Assembly: GCA_945860295.1 (NCBI GenBank)
Contig: CAMAQH010000024.1
Coordinates: 1-55,444 of the forward strand
Source of the DNA: Prosthecobacter debontii
Lineage (GTDB): Bacteria > Verrucomicrobiota > Verrucomicrobiia > Verrucomicrobiales > Verrucomicrobiaceae
Direction: 5' to 3'
DNA length: 55,444 nucleotides
The notes under the pieces: generated by a model
What the model was told of the DNA's origin: nothing
What the model saw: only the letters and a program-made list of their open reading frames with translations
Database searches by the model: none
Translations under genes and position numbers: made by a program
Shown: positions 42,880 through 52,033 of the stretch, one piece after another
Position numbering within the stretch: the first letter of the stretch is position 1
How the letters are laid out: the number at the start of each line of letters is the position of its first letter

Positions 42880-43548
42880 GTGATGAATGACCTCAATGCC
42901 CCAGAAATGCCGCCTCTTCGTCAGCGAATCGAGCAGGCCTATCTCCATGATCTAAAGGCTGAAGGGCGGCCTCCAGTCTCCATTTTTAAACTCTGTCAGA
43001 GTCTCGACATCACGGAGCGGGATTTCTTTTCCGAATACTCCACGTTGGAGGCTGTGGAGATGCACTGGTGGCGCGACATGATGGATAGGATCATCGTGTC
43101 TGTAGAAAGCGGTGCCGAGTGGTCTGACTTCAGCGCAAGGCATCGGATGCTGGCATTTCTTTTTGCCTTCACGACTGCCGCGCTCGATCACCGCAGCTTG
43201 CTATTACTCAGATTGGGTCATGCGGGACCTCTGAAGTGCATACCTGAATGGACCGCCTTAGAGCAGCGCTTTGAAGAGTTTTCAAAAGCTATCCTTATGC
43301 ACGGTCGGCAGCACGGTGAGATCGTCTCACGCGGACCCGTCAGCGCTGTATATCCGAAAGCGCTGCGACTACTGCTGCGTAGCGTCGTTGCTTTTAATCT
43401 CAAGGATGACAGCGCCAAGTTCGAGCGCACGGATGCGTTTATCGAAAAATCCGTGGCGGTGTTCTTTGATCTGATGGGGCGGCAGGTGCTGGACTCTGGT
43501 TTTGATCTCCTCCGTTTCCTGCTGCCAGGAGTTACCACGCGCGCCTAA
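42880..43548 (+). CDS. TetR-like transcriptional regulator
   Basis: 222 residues. The N-terminal third has the TetR helix-turn-helix pattern: PPVSIFKLCQSLDITERDFFSEYSTLEAVE, with the aromatic DFFSEY near the end of the recognition helix. The remainder is a helical ligand-binding domain. It precedes an AarF/UbiB kinase gene by 3 bases on the same strand, a pairing seen in other bacteria, and may regulate it. The HTH is divergent enough that the call is medium in strength. Confidence 0.65.
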   Translation: MMNDLNAPEMPPLRQRIEQAYLHDLKAEGRPPVSIFKLCQSLDITERDFFSEYSTLEAVEMHWWRDMMDRIIVSVESGAEWSDFSARHRMLAFLFAFTTAALDHRSLLLLRLGHAGPLKCIPEWTALEQRFEEFSKAILMHGRQHGEIVSRGPVSAVYPKALRLLLRSVVAFNLKDDSAKFERTDAFIEKSVAVFFDLMGRQVLDSGFDLLRFLLPGVTTRA

Positions 43549-43551
43549 TTC

Positions 43552-44865
43552 ATGGCCTCCGAAAAAAACACACAGGACAGCATACGCAGCACGCCCCTGA
43601 GCCGCATGGCGGAGCTAGCGGGAACTGGAGCACGAGTCGGGCTGAACTATCTGAAATACTACGGGCAGCGTGCCGTCACTCCAGAATCCGCAGCCACCTC
43701 TCTGCGCGCTGATTTAGACGAGGTCAATGCCCGCGCTGTGTATGCAAGTTTTAGCAAACTCAAAGGTGGGCCGCTGAAGCTGGCGCAGATGCTCAGCATT
43801 GATGAAAATTTGCTGCCTCCAGCCTATGCCGCGCAGTTTGCCCAGGCTCAATACTCAGCACCGCCACTTTCCTGGCCACTGGTGCGGCGGACTTTGGAGC
43901 GTGAGTTCGGTCAGCCTGTGGAGGCCCTGTATGATAGCTTCACGCACGAGGCCGCTCACGGAGCCTCCATCGGGCAAGTGCATGTCGCCACACGCGCTGG
44001 GAAAAAGCTGGCTGTCAAAGTGCAGTATCCTGGCGTCGCTGAGTCCATGCGCAGCGACCTCCGCGTGGTGAAGCCTGTCGCACTTCAAGTCTTGGGTTTA
44101 CGGGAAGAAGACATCGCTCATTACTTCACCGAGGTGGAAGCGCGGCTACTGGAGGAAACTGATTATGTCGCCGAATTGCATCGCTCGCAGGAAATCGCCG
44201 CCGCCTGCGCCTCCCTTACAGGCCTGCATTTCCCCGCGTTTTATGCTGACCGCTGCTCACGCCGCGTGCTGACCATGGACTGGCTCGAAGGACTTACGCT
44301 GGACCGCTACGCCGCCAGCGCTGCCACGCAGCCCGAGCGTGACCGCATTGGCCAGATCCTGTGGGACTTCTACATGTATCAGATTCATGTGCTCAAGCTC
44401 TTTCATGCTGATCCGCATCCGGGAAACTTCCTCGTCGGTGCCGACGGGCAGGTCTGCGTGCTCGACTTCGGCTGCACCCGGTCCATCACGCCTGAGTTCC
44501 ACGCCCTTCAGTTTACGTTTTTGAATCCAGCACTTTTGGAATCTCCCGCCGAGCTAGAGACCTCACTGTGCGCCATGGATGTCCTGCTACCTACTGATAG
44601 CGCCGCTCAGCGCAAGAAGCTCACCCATCTCGCCCGCGAATCCATCGAGCTGCTCACCCGCCCCTTTCGTGCAGGCCGCTTTGACTTTGCCGATCCGACC
44701 TTTCTCCGGGCTATGTACGAGATGGGCGAGGTGAACCGCCAAGACCGCGACCTGTTCAGCATGCGTGGTGCCCGTGGCCGAGCCGAATCTGTGTATATCA
44801 ACCGCGCTTTCTTCGGCCTCTTCAGCCTGCTGCACCGCCTGCGTGCTGTGGTGGAGACTCGCTAA
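43552..44865 (+). CDS. AarF/UbiB (ABC1) family atypical kinase
   Basis: 437 residues. The family motifs are present in order: KLKGGPLKLAQML (KxGQ region), HGASIGQVHVA (the alanine-rich nucleotide loop), LAVKVQYPG (the lysine), FHADPHPGNFLV (catalytic) and LDFG (metal-binding). Members such as UbiB are needed for quinone biosynthesis and use ATP, probably as ATPases acting on lipids. The menaquinone gene menD, convergent 22 bases away, makes a quinone link plausible. The preceding gene is a TetR-like regulator. Confidence 0.9.
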   Translation: MASEKNTQDSIRSTPLSRMAELAGTGARVGLNYLKYYGQRAVTPESAATSLRADLDEVNARAVYASFSKLKGGPLKLAQMLSIDENLLPPAYAAQFAQAQYSAPPLSWPLVRRTLEREFGQPVEALYDSFTHEAAHGASIGQVHVATRAGKKLAVKVQYPGVAESMRSDLRVVKPVALQVLGLREEDIAHYFTEVEARLLEETDYVAELHRSQEIAAACASLTGLHFPAFYADRCSRRVLTMDWLEGLTLDRYAASAATQPERDRIGQILWDFYMYQIHVLKLFHADPHPGNFLVGADGQVCVLDFGCTRSITPEFHALQFTFLNPALLESPAELETSLCAMDVLLPTDSAAQRKKLTHLARESIELLTRPFRAGRFDFADPTFLRAMYEMGEVNRQDRDLFSMRGARGRAESVYINRAFFGLFSLLHRLRAVVETR

Positions 44866-44887
44866 TGGCTTATAGGTGCAAAATGAA

Positions 44888-46432
44888 TCACGCGGCTAGT
44901 GCTGCGTAGAAAGCCTCTGTTTGTTCGGCGTTGGGGATGACTTCAATGAGGACGGGACCGCCGGGTAAGTTGTTGATGTGATCAGGTTCGGTAGCGCAAA
45001 TGTAGGCCATGCCCCACATCTGCGCCCAGGGTTCAAAGCTGACTCGGTGTTGGTTCTCGACGATCTGGCGTGCCTCCTCAGGCAGTGCACGAAGACTGGC
45101 AACTCGGGAGAAGATTTTGCCGCCGCCGTTGTTGATGACGACGAGGCGTCGATTACCCTGAGGCAACTGAGGCATGATCCACGGTGCAGCGAGATCATAC
45201 AGCGCGCTGAGATCACCGATGATGAGCCAGGAACTGCGCGAACTGGCGCTGACGCCTAACCAAGAGGAGACAATGCCGTCGATACCGTTCGCGCCGCGAT
45301 TAGCGTAGAATTCGACGCCCTGCTCAGAGCAGGACATGGTGAGATTCATTTCACGAATGGGCAGACTGTTGCCGATGAACACGCGATCAAAAGTGCTGAG
45401 TCTGGCGGTGATCTCACGCATCCAGGCTGGCTCGGAAAGTGGATGTTTTTTCAGTGCACGCGGGATGTCATTCTTCTCACGTCCAGGTTTGGCTGGCGGC
45501 AGCTTGCGTGTGGCGAGTGCGTCCAGGACATTCCACGGCAGGGTTTGCACGTTCTTGGTTCGAGCTAGGCCGGAAAAGGGCAGTCGTGAGATGCTGGTCA
45601 CCCACACTTCGGGTGCGTTTTCCAAATCCCGCCACCAACGTGATGAGGGGATGCAACCGATGCGAATGAGTTGCTTGATTTTGAGCGTGCGAAAAGTGGC
45701 CTCAGCGGATGGCAGGAGAAGGTGATCGAGCTTTGGCCGGTCTGGCCAGGTGCCCCAGAGATTTGATGTGGACTCAGCGATGACGGGCAGGCCGAGCTTG
45801 ACTAGCACCGGCGCGACCTCGCGTGCTTCGGCGGGATGCAGGCCACAGACGACGATGGCGGTAGCCTCACGCGAAAGCATGAATGTGGGTGCATTGGCAG
45901 TCTTGGCGAGGCGTTGCGGGTGATGAGCCAGGAAGTCGATGCCTTCCTGCATGGTATCGAGTGGCTCGTCGAGGCAGACATTGATGTGTAAGGGCTGCGA
46001 TCCTAGACGCGTGGGCCAAGATAGGCTGGCTCCATCTTCGACATCCAGACAAGCGCTGACATAGCTGCCGAAGAGATCCTTTTGCTCAATGGCCTGAGGC
46101 GCGCCACTGCCACGGTATCTGCGCGGTCGGTCAGCGGTGATGAGGACCAGCGGCAAGCCTTGATAATGGGCCTCGATCACGGCCGGCAGTAGCTCGGCGG
46201 CAGCAGTGCCTGAGGTGGTGAGCACGGCCACGGGCTGGCGATCTGCCTGGATGCGACCGAGTGCGAAAAAGGCGGCGCAGCGCTCCTCGAAGAAGCTCCA
46301 TATTTTGATGCCTTCACTCGCCATGAGAGCGGTGATGAGCGGCGCATTACGTGCTCCAGCAGCCACACAAACCTCAGCAACACCCATGCGCGCGAGCGCG
46401 GTCAGGGTGCTGCGGATGATGCGGGCATTCAT
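44888..46432 (-). CDS. menD: 2-succinyl-5-enolpyruvyl-6-hydroxy-3-cyclohexene-1-carboxylate synthase
   Basis: 514 residues of the thiamine-diphosphate enzyme family. The N-terminal GARNAPLI corresponds to the CPGSRSxPL site of MenD with its arginine kept (R28), and the catalytic glutamate E50 lies in FEERCAAFFALGR. ITADRP, the GANGIDGIVSSWLG segment and INNGGGKIF follow. It joins isochorismate and 2-oxoglutarate in menaquinone synthesis. The Ser before the arginine is Ala here. No other men genes are in the window. trpC lies 3 bases upstream on the same strand, so both may be in one transcript, both fed by chorismate. Confidence 0.92.
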   Translation of the reverse strand: MNARIIRSTLTALARMGVAEVCVAAGARNAPLITALMASEGIKIWSFFEERCAAFFALGRIQADRQPVAVLTTSGTAAAELLPAVIEAHYQGLPLVLITADRPRRYRGSGAPQAIEQKDLFGSYVSACLDVEDGASLSWPTRLGSQPLHINVCLDEPLDTMQEGIDFLAHHPQRLAKTANAPTFMLSREATAIVVCGLHPAEAREVAPVLVKLGLPVIAESTSNLWGTWPDRPKLDHLLLPSAEATFRTLKIKQLIRIGCIPSSRWWRDLENAPEVWVTSISRLPFSGLARTKNVQTLPWNVLDALATRKLPPAKPGREKNDIPRALKKHPLSEPAWMREITARLSTFDRVFIGNSLPIREMNLTMSCSEQGVEFYANRGANGIDGIVSSWLGVSASSRSSWLIIGDLSALYDLAAPWIMPQLPQGNRRLVVINNGGGKIFSRVASLRALPEEARQIVENQHRVSFEPWAQMWGMAYICATEPDHINNLPGGPVLIEVIPNAEQTEAFYAALAA

Positions 46433-46435
46433 GGT

Positions 46436-47233
46436 CTATTCCAGAATCGTCTGCGGCTTAAACACGCGTAGAGCTGGCAGGTCGTGGAGGATGTTGGAGC
46501 TACGCATCAAGGTCTCACCGACGAGCAATGCGTCCGCACCGCAGAGGGCGAGTCGCTCGGCATCGGCCACGGTTTTGATGCCGCTCTCTGCGACGAGAAT
46601 GATGTCGTCAGGCACTTCCTCCGCCAGTTCTTCGGTGGTGGATAGATCGACGGTGAAGGCTTTTAGATTGCGATTGTTCACGCCGATGATACGGGCATCG
46701 GTTTCGAGTGCGCGCTCGAGTTCGGCCATGTTGTGGACTTCGACCAAGACATCTAGCTGAAAGGTATGCGCGGTGTTTAGAAGATGAATGAGCGTTGGCT
46801 GATCCAATGCGGCGACGATGAGCAGGATGGCATCAGCACCGGCGACGACGGCTTCGAAAATCTGCGCTTCATGGATGATGAAGTCCTTTCGCAGGCAGGG
46901 AATATCGACCTGTTCGCGAATGAGCGTGAGATAGTTGAGGTGACCCTGGAAATACTTTTCATCCGTGAGGATCGATAGCGCAGTGGCACCGGCTTTTTCA
47001 TAACCGCGTGCGATGGTGAGTGGATCGAAGTCCTCGGAGATGGTGCCTGCGGAGGGTGATGCGCGTTTGATCTCGGCGATCATGCCCAGACGAGTGGGAT
47101 CGTTGCGCAGCGCATCAGCAAGCGAGCGGAAGTCGTTTCGGAGCGTGGCAGCGGCCCGCAGTTTTTCCATGCGCGGCAGGAGTTTTTCGACCTCGGTGCG
47201 CTTATGGGCGATGATTTCGTCCAGCTTATTCAT
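46436..47233 (-). CDS. trpC: Indole-3-glycerol-phosphate synthase
   Basis: 265 residues from the ATG at 47233 (MNKLDEIIAHKRTEVEKL), the standard TrpC start; an extension to 47353 is not family-like. The signature IAEIKRASPSAGTI, then LRKDFIIHEAQI, GVNNRNLKAFTVDL and ILVAESGI are all present. The enzyme closes the indole ring in tryptophan synthesis. It stands without other trp genes and is read toward menD. It is divergent from parB, with 151 bases between the starts. Confidence 0.95.
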   Translation of the reverse strand: MNKLDEIIAHKRTEVEKLLPRMEKLRAAATLRNDFRSLADALRNDPTRLGMIAEIKRASPSAGTISEDFDPLTIARGYEKAGATALSILTDEKYFQGHLNYLTLIREQVDIPCLRKDFIIHEAQIFEAVVAGADAILLIVAALDQPTLIHLLNTAHTFQLDVLVEVHNMAELERALETDARIIGVNNRNLKAFTVDLSTTEELAEEVPDDIILVAESGIKTVADAERLALCGADALLVGETLMRSSNILHDLPALRVFKPQTILE

Positions 47234-47384
47234 AGGGCGCGGAAGATGGGGCGCAAAGCTCTGGGTGCAAGCGGCCTGATGTGAAGCAGGATTTATCCTG
47301 TTTTTCAGGGAAGGCGTAGTGAAGTCCGCCTCATATGGCTTTGCGCCTTGCACCCAGCGCGCAACTCATTACGCTCGCGGCCTT

Positions 47385-48293
47385 ATGGCAAAACCTGCAC
47401 TTGGAAAAGGACTCGGCGCACTCATCTCGACCCCGCAAGGTGGGTCTGGGATGCCACGGTTTCCCGCATTGGCGCAGCCTGCGCCAGGAGATGTGGTGAA
47501 TCGTGTGTCGCTCGATCAAATCGTGCCCAGCCCTTTGCAGCCGAGAAAGCATTTCGTGCCGGAACAACTCACCGAGTTGATGGAGTCGATCCGTGAGCAT
47601 GGGATTATTCAGCCACTGATCGTCCGCCGTGTGGATGGCAAGTTAGAGTTGATCGCGGGTGAGCGTCGCTTCCGTGCTTCGCGTGAGCTCGGGCTGAAGG
47701 AAGTGCCAGTGATCGTGCGCGAAGCTGCCGACAAGGATGTATTGGAAATGGCGCTGATCGAGAACCTTCAGCGTGAGGATCTGAACCCCATCGAAGAAGC
47801 CAGGGCCTATGAGCGCTTGGCGCGGGAGTTCAGCATGAAGCAGGAGGACATCGCCAAGCGTGTCGGTAAAAACCGCGCGACTGTGGCCAATGCCATCCGT
47901 TTGTTGGACCTCGCCGTCTCCGTTCAGGACATGGTTTCTAGTGGCAAAATGACTGCTGGTCATGCGAAGGTATTGCTCACGCTAAAATCTGCAGATGCGC
48001 AGATGAAAGCTGCTGATGAAATCTTAAAGAAGGGCCTGACCGTTCGCGCCACGGAGAAGCTCACGCAGAGCATCCTAAAACCGCCTGTACCGAAGCCGCA
48101 GATCGATGACGCCGAGCTGACTCGTGCGATCGAAACGGTGGAGCAACGGCTGATGCAGCACTTGTCCACGAATGTCACCGTAAAGCATGGAGAAAAGAAG
48201 GGGCACATTGAGATCGATTACTATGGTGTCGAGGATCTGAATCGCCTACTCGATCTCATGGGCGCGCCGCCGGAAAAAATCGAAGAGGAATGA
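47385..48293 (+). CDS. parB: Chromosome partitioning protein ParB
   Basis: 302 residues from the ATG at 47385 (MAKPALGKGLGALI), the usual start; the N-terminal 22 codons of the longer frame are unlike ParB. The N-terminal CTPase/ParB domain has VPSPLQPRKHF and GERRFRAS, and a helix-turn-helix follows (MKQEDIAKRVGKNRATVANAIRLL). It binds parS sites and helps segregate chromosomes. No parA lies next to it and I see no parS palindrome in the window. It overlaps the next gene by ATGA (48290-48293). Confidence 0.95.
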   Translation: MAKPALGKGLGALISTPQGGSGMPRFPALAQPAPGDVVNRVSLDQIVPSPLQPRKHFVPEQLTELMESIREHGIIQPLIVRRVDGKLELIAGERRFRASRELGLKEVPVIVREAADKDVLEMALIENLQREDLNPIEEARAYERLAREFSMKQEDIAKRVGKNRATVANAIRLLDLAVSVQDMVSSGKMTAGHAKVLLTLKSADAQMKAADEILKKGLTVRATEKLTQSILKPPVPKPQIDDAELTRAIETVEQRLMQHLSTNVTVKHGEKKGHIEIDYYGVEDLNRLLDLMGAPPEKIEEE

Positions 48294-48757
48294 TGAAGCA
48301 GGTATCCAGTATGAAGATTGGATTCATAAAGGGCTTGTTCCTGTGGCTGTGCTTCACACTCGTTAGTTGCGAGCAGGCGGCGCATCCTGATCAGGCGGGT
48401 ATTGAGACGTTTTTGTATCGCTACTTCTCCACTTGGTCGGCCAAGGATATGGATGACTACGGCTCCTGCTTTCACCCCACAGCCCGCATCAGCTTTGTGG
48501 AAAAAGGCGGTCAGTGTGGTAGTCAGGGGCTCACGGACTTTTTACACGGTCAGAAGATTGGTCACGAGCGCTCGCCAGAGCCGATGACCGAGGTGCCAAC
48601 TAAGATGACGATCGCTGGAGATGCACTCGTCGCTCAGGCTCAAGTGCGATGGCAGCTGACCAAAGGCCGTGAGGTCATCACCGGCACAGATTTTTTCACG
48701 CTGCTGAAAACACCTGACGGCTGGCGCATCGCTGCGTTGGTTTTTTACAATGATTAA
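48290..48757 (+). CDS. SnoaL/NTF2-like lipoprotein
   Basis: 155 residues. The N-terminus ends in a lipobox (LVSC), so the mature protein is probably anchored as a lipoprotein at C27 or so. The rest looks like a SnoaL/NTF2-like cone fold (IETFLYRYFSTWSAKDMDDYGSCFHPTARI, then WRIAALVFYND) that often binds small hydrophobic molecules. No catalytic residues can be assigned. It is translationally coupled to parB by overlap, although a functional tie is not evident. Confidence 0.7.
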   Translation: MMKQVSSMKIGFIKGLFLWLCFTLVSCEQAAHPDQAGIETFLYRYFSTWSAKDMDDYGSCFHPTARISFVEKGGQCGSQGLTDFLHGQKIGHERSPEPMTEVPTKMTIAGDALVAQAQVRWQLTKGREVITGTDFFTLLKTPDGWRIAALVFYND

Positions 48758-48785
48758 ACTCTGACGGATCATTTGCCCTCCTGCC

Positions 48786-50324
48786 ATGTCCAAGACTACA
48801 CCCCAATCCAGCACGTCACTCACTCGCCTTTATCTCGGAGCAGCATGCTTTCTCGCCGGAGCGGTAATGATGGTTATCGAGATCTGCGCCTTTCGCCTGC
48901 TCGCGCCTTTGTTTGGAAACAGTGTCTATACCTGGACGGCGCTTATCGGTGTGATCCTCGTCGCCTTTAGTGTCGGCGGATTCATGGGCGGAAAACTCTC
49001 CGATAAATACTCCAGCATGAGCCTGCTTGGCTGGCTGCTGGCTGGGGCTGCGGTGTTGACATTTCTGATTCCGCCGCTGCATTTGGGGTTCGGCGAGAGC
49101 TTCACTTATGGGGGTCTCATTGGCGGATCAGTGATGGTGTCTCTGTTTCTGTTTGCTCTTCCGGGAGCGCTGCTAGGTGCCGTGTCACCGGCGGTAGTGC
49201 GTTTTTATAGCATGACCTTTAAAGATACGCATGTCGGTGCGGCGGCTGGTACGGTAAGCATGCTGGGATCTCTGGGCAGCTTTGTGGGCACGTTTCTCTC
49301 GGGCTTTGTGCTGCTCTCACACTTCGGTGTGCGCAGCATTTTTATCGGCTGTGGAGTGCTGCTCCTCGTGCTGGCTGTGCTGGCCTTTGTGCTGGCAAAG
49401 AGTGGGCTGAAAACGGCAGGTGCTGCCGCTGCTGTGGGTATCGTCGCCGCCATACTAGGAGCGCTGACGCAGGACAAACCGGGTAAGGGCGTGATCTACG
49501 CGCAGGAGTCGTTTTATCACCGCATCGAAGTTTCAGAAACTGGCATAAGCCCGCATCGCCAGAGATTGCTGAAACTGGACTCGACGGCTGAAGGTGCCAT
49601 GAACCCTGACTCAGGAGACCTAGTGATGGACTATCAGCACTACTGGCGGCTGCCACTGCTGAAGGACAACGCTCAGCTCGAAAGCGCGCTCTTCATCGGT
49701 GCTGGTGCGTTTGGGATGCCTGAGCAGCTTTCGCGTGAGTTTCCCAAAGCTCGTGTGGATGTAGCTGAGATCGACCCGCAGGTGATTGAAGTGGGCCGAA
49801 AGCTTTTCAAGCTAAGCGAGCATCCGCGCGTGCAGGCACACGCTGGAGATGCACGCCACTTTCTGCGCACGCAGCAGGATCAGCGCTGGGATCTGATCTT
49901 TGGTGATGCCTATGCCGGCGTACGCTCCATTCCATCACATCTCGTGACGAAGGAGTTCTTCCAGCTCGTCTCAAATCACCTGACTCCACAGGGCATCTTT
50001 GTCATGAATGCGATTACGGCAGTGCAAGGCGACAAAGCTGAGTTACTCAGCGGTCTACTGGTCACTCTGAAGACTGTCTTTCCGCATGTGGAAGCCTTTG
50101 CCGTGCAGGGGCCGCGTCAGATGACGCAGAACATCATCATCCTAGCCTCACGTCAGGACTGGAAGCCCTGGCTCACGGATCGTTTTCATGCGGCTGGTAC
50201 ATGGCAGAGTCGAATTCTCAGCAGCTATGTCGCGAGCAACCAACTGCCGCAGCAGGGACAGGTTTTCACGGACGATTTCAATCCCGTGGACCGCATCATC
50301 GCGCGTGGATTGATGGCGGAGTAG
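48786..50324 (+). CDS. Fused MFS-like membrane domain and spermidine-synthase-like domain
   Basis: 512 residues. Residues about 15-230 are seven or so membrane helices of the type found in fused MFS/spermidine synthase proteins (GAVMMVIEICAFRLLAPLFGNSVYTWTALIGVIL). Residues about 250-512 are a spermidine synthase-like Rossmann domain (YHRIEVSE, then ALFIGAGAFGMPEQLSREFPKARVDVAEIDP and DLIFGDAYAG). A true spermidine synthase would use decarboxylated SAM and putrescine; whether this fusion does so is unproven. It is a plus-strand gene beginning 28 bases after the lipoprotein gene. Confidence 0.85.
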   Translation: MSKTTPQSSTSLTRLYLGAACFLAGAVMMVIEICAFRLLAPLFGNSVYTWTALIGVILVAFSVGGFMGGKLSDKYSSMSLLGWLLAGAAVLTFLIPPLHLGFGESFTYGGLIGGSVMVSLFLFALPGALLGAVSPAVVRFYSMTFKDTHVGAAAGTVSMLGSLGSFVGTFLSGFVLLSHFGVRSIFIGCGVLLLVLAVLAFVLAKSGLKTAGAAAAVGIVAAILGALTQDKPGKGVIYAQESFYHRIEVSETGISPHRQRLLKLDSTAEGAMNPDSGDLVMDYQHYWRLPLLKDNAQLESALFIGAGAFGMPEQLSREFPKARVDVAEIDPQVIEVGRKLFKLSEHPRVQAHAGDARHFLRTQQDQRWDLIFGDAYAGVRSIPSHLVTKEFFQLVSNHLTPQGIFVMNAITAVQGDKAELLSGLLVTLKTVFPHVEAFAVQGPRQMTQNIIILASRQDWKPWLTDRFHAAGTWQSRILSSYVASNQLPQQGQVFTDDFNPVDRIIARGLMAE

Positions 50325-50372
50325 AAACGAGTCTTGTCATAGGCTGTGAGAGTCACTAGGCTCTACTCACCC

Positions 50373-51344
50373 ATGAAACGACTCCTTCTCTCACCTCTAC
50401 TATGCCTTGCCGCTTTTGCTGCCGAACCCTTGCCTGAGTTCAAAGGCAGCATCGAAAAACTAGACTCGGCACTGGATGCTCTGCTCGCACCTGAAACGAA
50501 AATCGAAGTGCTGGCCAGTGGCTTCAATTGGTCTGAAGGCCCTGTTTGGAAAGATGGTAAAATTCTCTTTTCCGACGTACCGGAGAACACGGTCTTTGCC
50601 TGGAGAGAAGGTGACGCGGCAGCATCCATCTCGCTTAAGCCCAGTGGTAGCCTCAGTGGCGAAGGCCAAGGCTCAAATGGTCTAGCCAAAGATGCAGCAG
50701 GGAATCTGATCCTCTGCCAGCACGGTGAGCGCCGCATCGCGCGCCTGGAGAAAGATGGTAGCTTCACCTCGCTGGCTGACAAGTATGATGGCAAGCGCTT
50801 CAACAGTCCGAATGATCTAGTGATCACGAGCAAGGGCACGATCTTCTTCACTGATCCGCCGTATGGGCTGAAGAAAGGCACTCCGCCAGATGCGCCCTAT
50901 CATGGGATTTATCGCGTCGATTCGGATGGCAAGGTGAGTCTTATTATCGAAGACATCAAATGGCCCAACGGCATCGCTTTGAGTCCTGATGAAAGGACCC
51001 TCTACATCGCCGTCTCCGACAAAGACGAGCCGCGTGTGATGGCTTATGACATGGAGCCGGAAGGCACCGCGAAGAGTGGGCGAGTCGTCTTCGCAGCACG
51101 CTCCCTCAAGTCACCCGAGCGCAAAGGCGGCTGCGATGGCATGAAGGTGGACTCGCTCGGAAATATCTGGACCACCGGTCCTGGCGGCGTGCTGATCATC
51201 AGCAAAGAGGGCAAACACCTCGGCTCTATTTTGACTGGCCAGGCCACGGCCAACTGCGCGTGGGGCGGTGATGACAAGAGCACGCTCTACATCACGGCGG
51301 ACATGTTCCTGCTGCGAGTGAAGACGAAAGTGAAAGGCTTCTAA
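50373..51344 (+). CDS. SMP-30/gluconolactonase-family protein, secreted
   Basis: 323 residues from the ATG at 50373, with a signal peptide (about 1-18). The SMP-30 beta-propeller follows: EGPVWKDGKILFSDVPEN, GLAKDAAGNLILCQHGERRI, NSPNDLVITSKGTIFFTDPPYGL and IKWPNGIALSPDERTLYIA, with metal-ligand positions E, N, N and D in the expected places. It should hydrolyse lactones such as gluconolactone with a divalent metal, in the periplasm. Its TAA overlaps the ATG of the next gene (51344). Confidence 0.88.
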   Translation: MKRLLLSPLLCLAAFAAEPLPEFKGSIEKLDSALDALLAPETKIEVLASGFNWSEGPVWKDGKILFSDVPENTVFAWREGDAAASISLKPSGSLSGEGQGSNGLAKDAAGNLILCQHGERRIARLEKDGSFTSLADKYDGKRFNSPNDLVITSKGTIFFTDPPYGLKKGTPPDAPYHGIYRVDSDGKVSLIIEDIKWPNGIALSPDERTLYIAVSDKDEPRVMAYDMEPEGTAKSGRVVFAARSLKSPERKGGCDGMKVDSLGNIWTTGPGGVLIISKEGKHLGSILTGQATANCAWGGDDKSTLYITADMFLLRVKTKVKGF

Positions 51345-52030
51345 TGATGCAAGTGGTGCTGGCGATGTGCCTTCTGCTGGCTGCTATCGAGTTGCCAGCA
51401 CTCGAGGTGCAGTCACACGGATTACTGTTTGAAAAATGGCTGCGAGACACCTTCTTCGGCGGCTATGAGCCGAACGGCTACTCGCAGAAGTGGGACATCC
51501 CGGCGGCGGCCAATCCTGATCATGGTGGCATCCCGGTGAATCCCAAGGCTATCAAATATGGCACGCCCATTGGACTCGGTGATGCGCTACGGCAGTTTGA
51601 AATTGAAGAGCCGTTTTTTTTGATCGCAGGCTTTTGGGAGCAGGTCACGCCCGAAGAAAAACGCTGGGTGAATGTGCAGGCTGTGCGGGTCGAGCCGGAG
51701 GTTTGGCGCGCACTTTGGGGCGATCTTAAACGCAGTGATTTGGACAGGCTCGTCGCGGTGATCAAAGACAAGTCTCTGACACTGGCGCAGGCGCGGGAAC
51801 GTGTGAAAAAAATCAAAGCCGAGGCTCCTTACACGACCTCGGTGATCGAGCTGAATCCCAAGATCGACAGCAGCCAACGACGGCTTCAATGCAGTCTGCG
51901 CTTTTCAGTCTTCTTTGATCATCTCGCGCCGAAGGCTGATCGTGCTGTGCAGGAACACCCGACTATCTTTGGTCAAAGTGTGCTGGGGCGATTTGAATCA
52001 GCGCCGCGTGTGATCACGCAGGAGAAGTAA
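51344..52030 (+). CDS. Secreted protein of unknown function
   Basis: 228 residues with a signal peptide (about 1-20, LAMCLLLAAIELPA). The mature part starts with SHGLLFEKWLRDTFFGG, then SQKWDIPAAANPDHGGIPVNPKAI, GDALRQFEIEEPFFLIAGFWEQ and KRWVNVQAVRVE. It shows no conventional PD-(D/E)XK or other catalytic set that I can name, although HGxxFEKWxRDTFF is reminiscent of the start of some nuclease-like or DUF domains. It overlaps the gluconolactonase gene by one base and is probably translated from the same message. It converges with the glycosyltransferase gene 3 bases away. Confidence 0.65.
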   Translation: MMQVVLAMCLLLAAIELPALEVQSHGLLFEKWLRDTFFGGYEPNGYSQKWDIPAAANPDHGGIPVNPKAIKYGTPIGLGDALRQFEIEEPFFLIAGFWEQVTPEEKRWVNVQAVRVEPEVWRALWGDLKRSDLDRLVAVIKDKSLTLAQARERVKKIKAEAPYTTSVIELNPKIDSSQRRLQCSLRFSVFFDHLAPKADRAVQEHPTIFGQSVLGRFESAPRVITQEK

Positions 52031-52033
52031 TCG

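Noticed and set aside
47234-48293. parS site near parB
   Set aside because: No palindrome close to TGTTTCACGTGAAACA was seen around parB or elsewhere in the window.
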